A stretch of DNA of 64,000 bases from positions 8,742,001 to 8,806,000 of the forward strand of contig PUFA01000022.1 in NCBI GenBank assembly GCA_003508835.1. Reading direction: 5' to 3'. Made by a program: the position numbers and the translations under genes. This document shows positions 21,920 through 34,269 of the stretch, piece after piece (within the stretch, counting starts at the first letter, position 1; each line of letters starts with the position of its first letter). The stretch is from Eonycteris spelaea. Taxonomy: Eukaryota > Chordata > Mammalia > Chiroptera > Pteropodidae. The notes under the pieces were generated by a model. That model saw only the letters and a program-made list of their open reading frames with translations, made no database searches and was not told where the DNA came from.

Positions 21920-22479
21920 CCTCTCCCACCTTGTACCTAGCTGGTGCCGAGCGCCACCGCCACGCCCCTCTCTGGGGCTCCCCACCTTTCTCCAGTGCTC
22001 CTGGAAGTCAGGGAGTCACAGCACGATGGCCCTGCGCTTCCCCAGGCCTGGGCGTCCGGGGGGGGGGGCGGTGGCAAGGAGCTTCCTCTTTCTGATCTGA
22101 CCCAGCATTTTTGAAGTATTGGGGGGGTGTCAATTTATTTAGTATCTCATTTCACATTTTGTCCAACTCTGTATTTTTCCTCCCTCTAATTAGTTTCTTA
22201 GCACAAGGGAGCTAAGCACGCAGGAGCACGGAGCCCCCGTTTCTGACCTTCCCTCCCGGGTGCTCTGTCCTGAACGGGGTCCGAGCAGCGACAAGCTCCA
22301 CTCCCGTCAGAACAACAGTATCGCCCGGTTTCCCCGACAAGGTGTGTTATCCCGTACAGGCGGACCCCAGAGGGGTTGCCAGTGTGGTTCCAGATCACCG
22401 TAATAAAGCGAGTCGCCATCTTTCTGCTGGTGGAGGGTCTTGCCTTCGACTTGTAAAAAACGCATCTGTGAAGTGCAAT
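21920..22479. other. Unannotated stretch, GC-rich left part
   Basis: No gene recognised. A G run (22060-22069) lies at the right of a GC-rich patch. The 170-codon minus frame (22198-22710) reaches into a known repeat on its right and is therefore unlikely to be a gene. Confidence 0.45.
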
Positions 22480-22885
22480 CAAGCGAAGCAAAATGAAACA
22501 GGGCACGTCTGTGATCCAGAAGGTCGCAAGTCCGAAACGGGGCTTAAGGGACGAAAGCCCACGTGTTGGCCGAGCCGTGTTCCTTCTAGAACTCAAGGGG
22601 AGGCTGTTTCCTTGCCTTTTCCAGCTTCTGGAGGCCTCGGCCCGTGGCCGCCAGCCAGGGGCCGCCGCACTGCCATCTCTGCCTCTGACTCGCCTGCCTC
22701 CCTCTGTCACTGATTACGTGGGGTCCATCCAAGGTGGTCCAGGGTGATGTTCCTCATGTGAACATCCTTAATTTAATCACACCCACAATGTCCCCTTTGC
22801 CATGTAAAATACCATAGTCACCGGTTCTGGGGATTAGACACGGACGTGGGGCCAGGGGCGTAGTCTGTCTACCCCACTCTTCTTC
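22480..22885 (-). mobile_element. Common old mammalian repeat, minus orientation
   Basis: Antisense landmarks in order are 'ttgccttttccagcttctgg' (about 22612), 'ctgccatctctgcctctgac' (22671), 'tcctcatgtgaacatcctta' (22751), 'ttaatcacacccacaatg' (22773) and 'ggttctggggattagacac' (22823). They are complementary to the element at 12997-13475. It is a degraded copy with CpG-rich spots. The library name is not assigned. Confidence 0.6.
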
Positions 22886-24087
22886 TGGGAATATGGGTGG
22901 GCGGACCAACGGGAGCGAAGAGCAGGTGCCTGTCAGAGGATCCTCGCATGATCAAAGTCTCAAAACCATCTTTGGTCTTAGCCGCCGATGCGCACTCTGC
23001 TCGCTACTTGCTTCCACGCCCACGTTTGCTGGTTAACGCTGCTGTCCCAGTTCGTCTCCCCTTGTCCTTAGAGGTACACAGCTCTGAATGAGACAGAAGC
23101 TCGATCCGCAACAAGGCTCGATCCGAGATGCGACAAGGGCACTGCATTTGGCGTGCAGAAATAATAATACTTTCAGGACGCAGTTTACAAACTTGGTGCA
23201 CAATAAGCTCAGGACCCGCCACAGCCAGATATTGTCAATCAGTGTTCCTGGCACATTTTGTCATTAAATGCTGCGCGGGTCAAGCAGGTGTTTATCGTTG
23301 TTGAAAAAGCAAATTTGCACATTCTGGGTGATTCAAAATATCGGTAATAGAACTGCTACTAAGTATATAGGCCTGGCATTGTCCTCACATTCCAATCCTT
23401 TCTCATTGGTGAAGAGAAAAGCGTCCCACCCAGCAATATGGCTCTGGGGATTTTTGCCCATGATAATAGAGTATTTTGTAGGGTAAGGAAGGAGAAGGAG
23501 GGGGAAGCAATTGTAAAACCGATATCGACAGGAGAGGGCGCTCTATTTGCTAAGGGAAAAGCAGCTAGAAGTACATCGTGGTTGTCAGAGGAAATGAGAG
23601 TCTTGGAAATGAAATTCAGGGAAGATGAAATCGAAAGCAAAGAGAAATAAAATTCCCTCTGATTTAAAGAAGGCACATTTAAGAAAAGTAAAGTAATGGT
23701 AAACATTTGTCAGATACCTCTATGTAGTTCTTGTTTTGTGAATAGCCAGCTCTTCTTCATTCATTTGTCTATTACTGTGTTCATCTTTTTTTATTGATTT
23801 GTAAGCACTCTTTGTGTATTAGGGCTATTAACCTTGTTTCTCTGCAGTAGGTATTGAAAGCAGATTTCCTATTTGTCAATCTTGTTTGGGGTAGAGATTT
23901 TTCTTCTATGCAGGAGTTTTTCATCTGTAATCAGTCAAATCTATCAATTTTTTCCTTCATGCTTTGTGAATTTATTATTAAGCTCAAGAAGGCCTTCTGT
24001 GCACCAAGCTTATTAAAATTCCACCCACTAGTAAGCCCCCCCAAAAATGCAAATAAAAATGAGATTTAATCTTTTACCTATCAGTGT
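22886..24087. other. Unannotated stretch; possible old L1-type sequence on right
   Basis: 22.9-23.7 kb is unique. From about 23715 to 24010, phrases such as 'attgatttgtaagcactctt' and 'ttagggctattaacc' recall antisense L1 sequence (L1M or HAL1-like), but the match is too weak for a separate call. 'agagggcgctcta' (about 23534) is a partial CTCF-like match only. Confidence 0.4.
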
Positions 24088-24900
24088 CATTTATTCATTT
24101 CCTGAACAAACATTTGTCAAGTGTCCATTATGTGACAAGCATTATACTAAAGAGGCAAGAATCCAAAAATAAAGAAGACAGAAAAAAATTCTACCCTGCG
24201 ACAGTTACATTCTGTTGGGTCCAGATAAGTGAAACAAGATGAATAAGTGAACTGGATAATATACGAGAGAATAAGTGCTGTGAAATAAAGCTGGAATGAG
24301 GGTAAGAGATGCCAGAGGGTGGGGCAGGTGGCATTTTTAATAAGATCATCAGGGAAGGTCCCCCGGGGAGCCATGCTCGTGGCCAGGGCAGAGCTCTGAG
24401 CCAGCATGAAGCACTAAGGCGGAGCTGCTGGACGTGCTTGCTCCAGGAACGGCAAGACGGCCAATGTCACACAGGAGGGGAAAAGAAGAAAGACGTTATG
24501 GGAGGGGCGATATCGCATAGGCCCTGCAAGGATCCAGGCCATCACTAGGAATGAGATGGGATGGAAATGCAGGGTGTTGACTAGAGGGGGACAGCATCTT
24601 ACAACGGATCAGAATCACACTGGGTCGAGATTAGACTGTCCGAGAAGTACGACAACCTGTCAGGGGACGATTCCATTAATCCAGGTGCAAGATGGCAGTG
24701 ACATGTTGAGCAGAGCGTTGGATATGACGTGTGAAAGATGAGTCACAGGCTTTAAGATACCTACCAGGAATCTAAGCAGAGGTGCCAACAGTCAGCTGAA
24801 TCCACAAGCTAAGTTCCAAAGCTGTCTTCTGAACTGGGGATGTCCATTTGGGAATCATCGAGACATAGGTGGGATGTACCTGACACTGAGACTCTCCGCA
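24088..24900 (-). mobile_element. L2 LINE, long antisense copy
   Basis: 'ttattcatttcctgaacaaa' (24091) and 'ccattatgtgacaagcat' (24124) mark the antisense L2 3' end. 'cttaatcatcagggaagg'-like text near 24340-24360 and 'ccattaatccaggtgcaag' (24673) are the more internal antisense landmarks (aggtggtcagggaagg; gcagtagtccaggcgag). About 800 bases remain, all non-coding by now. Confidence 0.75.
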
Positions 24901-24929
24901 AGAGACTGTCAAAGACTAAGATGATTGAC

Positions 24930-25305
24930 AACAGCAGATATTGACAGGTGTGTGAGAAAATGCACATTCTCGTATATGCCCTCCACCCAAATCTTCTGGA
25001 AAACAATTAGCAAGATGTATTGACATTTAGACATGCAAAGCTTTGACCGAGAAATTCCACTTCTAGGAAATCATTTTAAGGAAGGAATCAAACGAGTGAG
25101 TAAAAATAAAGACGCTTGTGTCATTAATTACTAGAGCAAAAAAGCTAGAAGCAACCTAAATGCCCAACAAAAGGGAGCTGGTTTTCATGGCGTACACGGT
25201 ATTACGTGGCCATGTAAACTTAGGGTATAATGATTTGTATTAGTATGTGCCATGATATCCATAATTTACAAAACAGTTTAGCAAATATCGTATAATCTAG
25301 GTGTG
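24930..25305 (+). mobile_element. L1M-type LINE fragment, sense
   Basis: 'gagaaattccacttctagg' (25050), 'gaagcaacctaaatgcccaa' (25149) and 'ggccatgtaaac' (25208) match the conserved L1M region near the end of ORF2 and the 3' UTR. The reading frame is destroyed. It sits directly after the antisense L2. Confidence 0.75.
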
Positions 25306-26429
25306 CATGGGATGTTTTTGTCTTTAGAGTTTAGGCTACACCCTAGAAAGAGACAATTTTCCTAATCAGGAGCCCACACCCTGGGGTGGTCAGCTAGCAT
25401 TTTATTGGAAAGGCCACACTCCAGAGGCAATTACTAAAAAGCCTTCTGTAATCCACATCTCTAATCAACAAGGAACATTTTGCTAATTAGCATACTGAAT
25501 TTCAGAAATGGGTTCTCATAGGGGAAATTAATGGGTTGTAAATGAGCATAATGGATATTAGAAATGGGCAATCATTGGTAAAATTTGTGGAATTCAAGAG
25601 ACATGAATTCGCTAAAACGTTTTTAGAGACACCTCCTCCCCTCTCATGACATAATAAAAAGTTACCCAGAGAAGCCAAGGCTTGTCTTTTCAGGGGTGTT
25701 CTCTGAGTTTTGACCCCGAAAGAGCTGAGTACCCAGCCACTGGTTAAAGGCTTTGGGTACATCACCAAGGGTCAGAGAATGCTGCTGTGAGATTCAGTAG
25801 GGTTTGCCTCAAGCGAACCTTCTGTTGAAGCTCTGGCCGGAGGCCCTGAGAGGAAAATGGCAGGCCTTCCATGAATTTCTAGCATAGGTTAGATGTGTGC
25901 TGTTCACCTACTTGCTAATCCCCGTGTACTGAACGTCTGCACACGTGGGGGAATCGGATCGACACTCGCGGTCATAGATGACCTGAGGCGAGGTCCCGGG
26001 GAGGAGCCAATGCGCCCCTCTCACTCTCCACACGTCTGCTCCCTCTCACCCAGGAGAACCCAGGGCCGTGCACGACACAGGCAAACAGCAGCAGGGACAA
26101 CTCAGAAAGGGGGGTGAGACACACGCCCCCTTCCCCGAGGACTACGGGGATCCTTGAGGCAGCAACGCAAAGGGCTGATACTTGGGTTGCGTTTTTGTAA
26201 TCAGGAAAAAAAGGTAACGCTCACAACTGTCTTCAGAAAGCGACGTCAAAACCAGAAGGTGCACAGAAAAAGAGACGGGTGAGAAAATACCCAAGGAATT
26301 CCTCCCACTTAAACAGCCACCTGGGGATTGACGCTTCCTCCTAACCCCGCCTCTACTCCACGTTCCACTAGTAGAATGTGGGCCCACGTTACCTAAAATG
26401 TCTTCTTTTTTTTTTTTTTTTCACTCTCC
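25306..26429. other. Unannotated stretch
   Basis: 25.3-25.8 kb is repeat-free and AT-rich, with a 'gctaattagca' palindrome-like homeodomain site near 25483. 25.95-26.15 kb is more GC-rich with several CpGs. No exon recognised. The segment ends in a T run (26406-26421). Confidence 0.4.
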
Positions 26430-26780
26430 CAGGATCAATCATCAAGTCCTACGGGACCACATACATCTGGACATGCGTGACTCTTGAAATATTCACCCCG
26501 CCCGGTTCTCATCTCCTACCTCCACTGGCAGTCGGCAGCTCTCATTAGCGCTCCTCCCACTTGTCCTAAGTAGCAAGATATTATCCGCGGTTGTTCAAAT
26601 GATGACCATTTTTCATTGATTACTGCCTCTCCTTTCCGCATTCCCTTCACCCCCTTTTCACTTCATAAAGTAACCCCTGATTTATATTGCTAGGCTCCCT
26701 TTTATCCTTCCCTCTCTCCTACTTTCTCCCCACATCCTCCATCTCTCTCTCTCCTTCTTCCTCGTCTCCATCAATCCCAG
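26430..26780 (+). mobile_element. L2 LINE internal fragment, sense
   Basis: 'tcatcaagtcctacggga' (26439), 'ctcctacctccactggcag' (about 26512) and the long CT-rich run that follows resemble the sense internal L2 section (caccaagtcctgtcaatt... atctccactgccac). The match is diffuse and the right edge is set only by where resemblance fades. Confidence 0.5.
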
Positions 26781-28043
26781 GTACCCAGAGGAAATCATAG
26801 CAAGTTAAGAAGGAGAGGCCGGGAGATTTTCACGGAGTGATTAGCACACCCCAACATTTCAGAAAGGGTGACTTTTTATAAACCCACACTCAAACGCTTG
26901 GCCTCAATGAAGACTAGGAAAAAAAAAAAAAAACAGTAATCAAATGATAAAAGTTTTCCGAAGCTCTTTTCTTCTGGTTTTCAATGGGCAGAATAGAAAT
27001 AGACACAGAAAGGAAGCGTAAATCAGAAAACGCGAGAATGCAGGCCTTACAGAACTCTGATAAGAGTGTCAAGAAACACCATTTCCTCTTCAAACGGCTT
27101 TTTAAAACACTATTTGATTTTAAGCTCACCAATCCCTGTCTGGATGAACATATGTTGCCACATAATTATTCTCCTTTGAAAATATCCACTGCCCTGCAAA
27201 CCAGGAAAAGGGAATTTTCTGGCAGGAGGTGGCCGATGGGGGGGGCGACGAGGCGTGAGCTGCCTGACCCTTTTAGCTGCTTTAAGTGGCTGGCTCTTTC
27301 CTTTCCGTGGATCTTTTCTTTCTCCCTCCTGCTGCTCTGACTGTTGTTTCTGCTTTACAAGGACATGTCATTTCACTTACCGCTCCCTCTCCTCCTTCTT
27401 AATTGACCCGCAGTAAAAATACAAATTGCACCACCGTATTTTATTATTGCCATTTGATGCGCCAAAAATGGCTCGTATGTACTGCCTGGAGGATACTATT
27501 CAGACCTGCTGACTCTTCTAAGCACCCACTTTTCTATCTCGACGCCCCAGGCGAGGCCAGTGGGTGGTGATCATGCCCCTTCCCGTGGGAGCACTTGGCT
27601 AGTCACAGGCCCCTTCATCAGCAGAGGCGCAGCCAAAAGGTGTGGCCTCTGTCCCTCTGGCCAGCGGGGAAGCCCTAACAGGAAATGAGGGGGTGGCTAA
27701 TGAAGAAAGGGGGACAGATTGGAGTCCGGATCTTCCTGGCTGCTTCTCCGTGAGGCTTCCTGGAGATGACTGATGCCTTAACTGAAGGTCATGACTGCTC
27801 TCTTGAGGAGTCATGCTCTGCAGAAAGCCTCTCCTGGGCTTGCTAACTGTTACTGGCTCGGAGCCCCCCTCCTTCCTCTCACACCTTTCAGTCGCAGCTC
27901 AACTGGTGATAACAGATCAGCGGGTGCCACCCCAGTTTCCTGAACTACCCCTTCCCTGAACTCACCCCTTTGTCAATAAAACACCTTAGATCCTCCTTGA
28001 ATTATCCTCATCTTGGTGTTTCATTCGTTTCCTGTTGGGATGC
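26781..28043. other. Unannotated stretch with LTR-like right end
   Basis: Mostly unique. The last 200 bases before the microsatellite (about 27840-28040) read like an LTR 3' half: a CT-rich region, 'gtcaataaaacacctta' with an AATAAA signal (about 27976), then 'cttggtgtttcattcg'. No matching 5' part or internal retroviral sequence was seen, so this stays tentative. Confidence 0.35.
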
Positions 28044-28210
28044 TAGATGTAGATGTAGATGTAGAGTAGATGTAGATGTAGATGTAGATGATGTAGATGT
28101 AGATGTAGATGATGTAGATGTAGATGATGTAGATGTAGATGATGTAGATGTAGATGATGTAGATGTAGATGTAAATGTAATGTAGATGTAGATGATGTAG
28201 ATGTAGATAC

Positions 28211-28241
<31 letters not shown>

Positions 28242-28254
28242 TGTATGTATGCAT
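28044..28254 (+). repeat. Compound microsatellite, GATGTA then ATGT
   Basis: About 165 bases of irregular GATGTA units (28044-28209), alternating with shorter GATGAT slips, give way to about 42 bases of ATGT (28212-28254). Translation in one plus frame gives repeating Asp-Val, which explains the frame at 27970-28185. Irregular unit loss indicates ongoing slippage. The site is probably highly polymorphic. Confidence 0.95.
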
Positions 28255-30619
28255 GCATAGCTGGGTTTGGGGTGCTGGAGCAAGGGGAATGTTCTCAAAC
28301 AAGCTTGTCCATGTAAATGAACCTCTAGTTAGTAAACTGAGGGCTAAAGTTGTATTTTGTTTGTTTAAGGCTGAAGTTCACTCTCTGACCTATTCACGGA
28401 CCTTCATCATCCTCCAGTTTCTGAGAGTCAGTGGTCCTTGAGCTATACCAATCCAAGCCTGGATCAGATTTTACTAGAATCGAAAACACATCGAAAGTCA
28501 AACATGACTTCAGGGATAACTTAACCGAATCATAGGATTTTCCCCAAAACACATGCCCTGAAGACATGATGTGTATTGTGTGCTCCACCTACCCTGATTT
28601 ATCAATTTTAAATAGCCCTCGACGGGCAAATAGCTATTCACCACTCGTGAGAAGCTTCGGTTACAGTGTGAGCACCACTCACAGTGGGCAGCATCACTGG
28701 ACCTCTGCGACTTCTCAAGAGAAAATGGCCAGACCGAGCAAGGGACAGGCACTCAGCCAGGTGGATACAGCCATCCTTGGGATGCATTCTAACTCCAACA
28801 GCAGCGGCCTCCAAGGGAGTGACGCCACCTCGCTCGGCATGTCTTTTTATACTGTATCGTGTTACAGGGCACTTTTTTCCCCCCCTTGACCTGATTTTAT
28901 AATCACTTTGCTTAGCAAGCACCATATTTGGAAATCTGGAGGTTTCTATTGCACCGTAGCTCCTGAAAATAGAGATGTTCTTCTTATTCGGATACGGCAA
29001 ATGTCTAATTCTTGCGTCTAAATAGTCCCGGTTAATTGTCTCCCTTAATATCCTATGGCAGCAAATTTTACAGCCTAATTCAATGTTATACTGGAAAAAA
29101 AAAATTGGACCGCTAAGCTAAACTGTGGGCGGGGGGGGGGGGGGGAGGGGAATACGTGTTAGAATTTACCTTTCCCAAAAATAAATGTTATCTTGGTTAA
29201 CAGTCTCTGAAGAAAAAGCAAGCACATCTCACTCTTCATGGAGCGATTCGACATGTATGTGTCATCCAGTAAAAGCTGACTCTGTGAAGCACACACAGAG
29301 AATCTTGTATCTCTATATAAATCATGTCTCTTCGGTGTGACAAGTCGTGTCCAGGCAAAGCTTATTATAAATTCAGTTTGAAATCTCAAGAATGAATAGG
29401 AAAAAAATAACAACAGCTTTATGGAGCCATAGTCAGGAAATGACTTGAACTCACCCAATTTTTAAAGTTCCATTCTATACAGCAAGCAACTAAAACCCCA
29501 TTTTCTGGGGGAACTGCCCTTACCGGAAGGTGTGGCAAAGCCATCTGCTGCTTCATAGCAATGGCTTTCAGCCTTGTTTTTTCTGCTCCAGCTATAAAAT
29601 TGCACTAATCACAGAAACAGACTGTTTGGCCAGGAAGCAGTGCACGCCAGATACAAGTGAATTGAAGCCCACGCGTATTGAAGGTGCAAGCTTCGTTTGC
29701 AATTTATGTGCAAGCGGTTTTGTATTTATTGATCTGGACTGAGTGCAGGTCCTATAGGGGAAATATGACAGATTTCATCTGTCTGACAGCCAAGTCTAAT
29801 TGTATTTTCAGTCTGAAATGACCAAAGACAAAAGTGCACATGTTGTGGGTCTTCGCTCGAGAACCATATGGGGTACGGGACGCAGGGCTGTGGTCACTGT
29901 AAGCGTTCACTTTCATAACGAGACACAGACTGCATCCTGAACAGCTAATGCCTGAGAGGTGAGAGTTTAATTCCATCTGAATTAACAGACCATCTGATTC
30001 TGCCTGAATGTGGGTGGGCCATTTTAAAGAGTGCCTTTTATAGACATGACTAGGGGGAGCTGAAAAAGATGTGTTGTGTATTATTGATTCATCTGGACCA
30101 TGAAAACTTCCGAGCCAAAAGTCAAATACTTCCCACAATGGTCGTCACTAAAATTATAACCAACGTTTCTGGGAAGTCTTGGCATCTTAAAAATAAAAAA
30201 AAAAAAAAAAACATCTTCTATAATCTTCTGATTGGGAAGACAAACTGCGCCTGTGAGAATAAGTGATCTATCATTTCCTTGGCTGTATCTCTCTCTGTCT
30301 CTGTCTCTCTCACATATATCCTCCTCCTCATCATCATTATCATCATCACAGAAGCCACTGTATAACTGAAAAGACAGTCAACAATGAAACATATCTCAAA
30401 AAAAATATTACCTAATACCCCGTGATTCAGAGGGTGGGATCGAATGAAGTGTCAGTCAGGATTCTGCGTGCTGACTGGCCAGTCCTTAACAAGTAATATT
30501 TGACCCTGTTGGTCCCCCTGCTTCTTAGTTTCAGTGGCACCACACAGGGCAAACTCCTTCCCTCTCTGTTTGGTTTTCTTTGCCTTCGGGAGCAACACTC
30601 TTCCTCCTAACTACGCACG
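28255..30619. other. Unannotated stretch with a G run
   Basis: No gene recognised over 2.3 kb. 29127-29150 is a G-rich run with 15 consecutive G (29131-29145). Two AT-rich repeat-free parts (29.0-29.1 and 29.6-29.8 kb) could be conserved noncoding sequence. 30284-30310 is a short TCTG/CTCT run. An A run lies at 30188-30210. Confidence 0.4.
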
Positions 30620-30800
30620 TGGTGCTGTTTAATTATGGGCAAGTTCCTTAACTTTTCCGATTCTGTATTTATCATCTTTGAAAATGGTTCTAACGCTATG
30701 TCATAATAGAGGGACAAAAATAGAGTTGTTAGAAGAATTAAACTAGTTAACACATATTTTTAAAATAAAATGTACTCTAATGCCTGGTCGAGATAGGTGT
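30620..30800 (+). mobile_element. MIR SINE, sense
   Basis: 'tgggcaagttccttaact' (30637) then 'tcatctttgaaaatggttc' (30671), 'agttgttagaagaattaa' (30723) and 'taatgcctggtcgag' (30778) match sense MIR: core, then CORE-SINE tail with the L2-like 3' end. Confidence 0.85.
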
Positions 30801-30869
30801 CCAGTGACGCCATTATACCTTCCCACTTCCCTTATATCTTTAGATTATCACAAAAAAAAATCTTTTCTG

Positions 30870-31605
30870 TTCACTGCTTCAGCTCCCATTTCAATCTTGG
30901 TCTTTTAGAGCCTCATCTCCAACCTCAGCTCCTTATCTATTATTCATTCTATTAACCTATTATCTTTCCATCTGTTACCATCCCACGTTTCCCCAAGTCC
31001 CAGGGCTTGACTCTTCCACAGTGCTCCAAGTTCAACATCGGTGAAACCAGGCTCACTGTTAAGTCCACCCACCCACTCTGTCCTGCTGTCCTGCAGCCCG
31101 CTGTCCACTCCAGATCCCCTTTCCACCTTCCTCTCGTGTTGAACTGGACCATTATCCTCTTACTCTTACTCAAAGTAATATAGTCACATATTCCGGAGAT
31201 GACGACAAGGATGTTTCTTGGGGGCCACTATTCTACCTACTACACCTACCTTGCCAGTCTTATTTCATACAATTATCCCCCACTTTGCTATGGGTTCAGG
31301 CCCCACTGATGCTCTTATAATTTCTCAAATAAACCGTCATTATTACCTCTGCCATGTGACTATGCACCTACAGGTCCCTCCGCCCTCAAAGCATGACATA
31401 CGTTTCTTCCTTAGCACATACAGGCTTCAGTTACACATGTATTTCTGTGATTACTTCATTAACGTCCATCTCCCCAACTAGACGATAAGCTCCATGAGGC
31501 CAGAGACTGTGTCTTGTTTTGCTTAATGCTCTCATAGAGCCTAGAACAGAGAGCATGCAAAAAGCATTTGATGACTATTCGCTAAATGACTAAATCAGGC
31601 CAGCA
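30870..31605 (+). mobile_element. L2 LINE 3' region, sense
   Basis: The 3' end is unmistakable: 'gataagctccatgaggc' (31494), 'cagagactgtgtcttg' (31511), 'atagagcctagaacagagag' (31536). The CT-rich body from about 30880 is consistent with internal L2. Around 31195-31250, 'cttgggggccactattctac' matches the end of the common repeat seen at 22.5 kb, so a fragment of another element may interrupt it. Confidence 0.7.
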
Positions 31606-31704
31606 GGAGACGACCCTCCGCCATCATGAATATCTGCAGAAACTAACATCCCCTGCCTCATCCCACATACACCTGGGTCAAAAAAAAAAAAAACATAACT
31701 AATA

Positions 31705-31870
31705 ATTACTAGAACCCACAATGAGCTCAAATCTGCCTCATTTCATCTAATCCCCGTAACAAACTTCCAAGGTGGCTACAATCATAATCCTCATTTTATA
31801 GATTAAGAACTGAGGAAAGAGAGGTTAAAGATCTTGCCCGAAATGACACAGCTGGTGGGTCATGGAGTGG
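31705..31870 (-). mobile_element. MIR SINE, antisense
   Basis: 'ctaatccccgtaacaaac' (31748), 'cctcattttatagattaag' (31789), 'actgaggaaagagaggtta' (31810) and 'aaatgacacagctggtggg' (31841) track the antisense MIR from tail to core. It lies 100 bp from the sense L2 3' end. Confidence 0.85.
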
Positions 31871-32834
31871 CAGAGACCCTGCTGGACCCCATCTGCTCAG
31901 TGAAACTACAGTGCTTGGGGGTTAGTACCTCTGCTCCCCACCCTCTCCTCTGCAACCGAGATAAAGAAGAGTTAGAAGATCCATCAGGTTATTCGGTCCA
32001 TCCATCATCAGGTAACTCTCTTACCTGGGAAAGTTAAGTCCCCCTCTAGACCATAGTGATGTAAAAACAGAATGTGACAGAAGTAACAGGCACCAGAGAG
32101 CTTGCAAGGGCCTCGAGAAGTCTCTGGAAACTTGGCTGAACTCAGATGAGAGGCGGAAGGAAACAAGCTGCTCTGAGGTAACTATGTGCTGCTCCTGCCC
32201 ACCAACCCAACCGAGGGCTCTGATCAGCCAGGACTTCGGCAAGGATGACCCAGCTTCTTCTAGATGCTTCTTTTGAGAAGGCAAGAGGGGTAGAGGAACC
32301 CCAGGAGTACTTCGGACTGTGGTAGGAGGAACCCTTCAGAACGCTTTCTAGTCTTTTCCTATAAGACTAAACCCCTGAGAGAGGACATTCAGGGAGATTT
32401 TTAGAATGATAACTCCTGCCTTTCTTCCCCAAACAACCCACTGAGCACCCAGGAAAGAAGAATGTGAGGGAAAGAACATTACGTAACCCACAACGGCCCA
32501 GGGAACCTTCAGAAATAGAATGCGGTCTACTCAACCACCCTATCATGAGACCTACCAAGTGGGTACCTATGTTTAATCTGGAATTAGCCTTAGGAGAAGT
32601 TTGGGAGTCCTGCCTAATCTGTTTTTTTATTACTTTGATCTCAGCCTACAGAGGTATATCCTTCATGCTACAGAACTGACATAAACATTTGCAATTCATC
32701 TAGATTAGGTAGAAAGTATAAAATCCTAAAAGAGATCAAATTGAGTTTAAAATGTGAAGGATGGGTATAAAATTAGAGATGGAAGGCGATAACTTTCTAG
32801 ACTGGGAGAATTTGGGAATACACAGTGAGAGAAA
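31871..32834. other. Unannotated stretch
   Basis: No gene, motif or confident repeat. Composition is moderate; frames on both strands are under 90 codons. Possibly diverged LTR-type sequence around 32.2-32.6 kb, but there are no diagnostic ends. Confidence 0.4.
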
Positions 32835-32995
32835 GTGCTGACGAAGGTGGCGTGGAAAGTGTCTTGAATGCCAGCTCAGGAATTTAAACATCTTCCTGTA
32901 GTTTGAATATAGTTAGCTACTGTGAATTTTTGAGCAGGAAGTAGCTTGAACGTTTTTCTCTAATCATAAAGGAAAATTCTACCTCTAGCAAAGCA
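32835..32995 (-). mobile_element. L2 LINE internal fragment, antisense
   Basis: 'gtgtcttgaatgccagctc' (32859), 'gaatttaaacatcttcctg' (32880) and 'gagcaggaagtagcttgaac' (32932) fit the antisense L2 internal section (gtaggccatggtaagg... gtttggactttattctg... gcaggggagtgacatgatc). Heavily diverged. Confidence 0.5.
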
Positions 32996-34260
32996 GCAGC
33001 AATAACAAATTTATAAAATGTATTTACACGCCAAGGAAAGAACTAATTGTTTCTTTGTTGTCCACACACATCAATATCATTAATTAGCATTATTATATAA
33101 AACGGCTTGTAATTTACATTTAACTTTATTGCGTTTTTACCCAGCAGCCGAAGCTCGTCACTCAAGACTCTCATGGAGGAGTCAAGCGTGACTTTGACAA
33201 TTTTAAATTAAAGCACAAAAACTCAAGGATAATTCAAGAATGTATTAGCTTTTCTTTCCAGAGCTATCAGCTGGTTTTAACCATAACGTATCAATTTTCA
33301 AAGAAATGAAGGGTACCCAGGACACTCGCCTGTGTCTGGGATTACTGTCAACTCAATTGAAACAAATTCTAAGTTCTGTCTCTACTGCTTCTTTTCTCAG
33401 GCTTAAAAGATGCATTTTGGAGGTTTGCACTGTTGAACATCCAATTTATGTGGTCGTGAGGAGCTCCTAAGACGTTTATCTTCCATCCATTTGAACAATC
33501 AAGACTGAATTCCAATGAAACTCTTCTTCTGTCAGCATAATACTATTATGGACTGTCTGAGACAAGGTGAAAATGCACCCAATGTACATCTGGCTTTATT
33601 AAAGAACAAGTTAGCATGGCCTGTCCTCAGACTCACCAGTCGAAGCCATACACACGAAGGACTTGGGTATTGTGTGAATTTAAAATTAATTTGCTTTATT
33701 CTTCCTGCTGCTGCAGGACAACCAACTGCCTTTTTTATTTTATTTATTTATTTATTTTTAGTTTCTGAGAGCAGTTAGGTTGGTGGTGGTTGTCGCCATG
33801 AACACCCGAAGAATGATTCGTTCTCACTCACGTGAAACCCGTGGGAAACGTTGCCAATCACTTGGCTTATTTCTTACCTTCAGTTCTCAGCAGACAACAG
33901 ATTTGTCTATATTTTAACAAAGAGTCATGCATTTTTCAGTTAGTGTACAAATAACGCTACGTGATTCCACTTGGGCTCAGTCCTCCTTTGGGAGAAGGAG
34001 GAAAACCCCAGCATCTTGACCGACAGGGTGGTCCGTGCCCCCCGCAGCCTGTCGAGAAGCCCCGGAAGTGGGCGGGGGGAAGGTTGCCGTGCACAGCTGT
34101 GCGTCCCCAGATGCTTCACCAGAGCCGCAGGTGACACTTAGCCCGACGACTCCCCAGACGGTTCCCGAGTCGAGGCTACTGCAGGCACACGTGACGCTTC
34201 ATGACATTGCCCACGGGGCTCTGAGAGGCCCGGCGAACCCAGCAGTGTAGGGCTCAACAC
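32996..34260. other. Unannotated stretch
   Basis: AT-rich and repeat-poor from 33.0 to 33.7 kb, with TAAT/ATTA sites (for example 'cattaattagcat' near 33079) that suit a conserved noncoding element. A TTTA-type run lies at 33736-33762. 34.0-34.25 kb is GC-richer with several CpGs. No exon recognised. Confidence 0.4.
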
Positions 34261-34261
34261 C

Positions 34262-34269
34262 GTGTGTGT

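Noticed and set aside
22198..22710. 170-codon minus-strand open frame
   Set aside because: Overlaps a known interspersed repeat at its start, and the remainder has no protein character.
23520..23545. CTCF-like 'agagggcgctct'
   Set aside because: Only the right half of the motif fits; several mismatches in the left half.
27970..28298. Open frames with Asp-Val or Ile-His-Thr-Tyr repeats
   Set aside because: They are direct translations of the GATGTA/ATGT microsatellite.
33590..33640. Resemblance to a U6 snRNA segment ('ttagcatggcc')
   Set aside because: Only 11 bases match; no surrounding U6 sequence, so not a snRNA gene or pseudogene.
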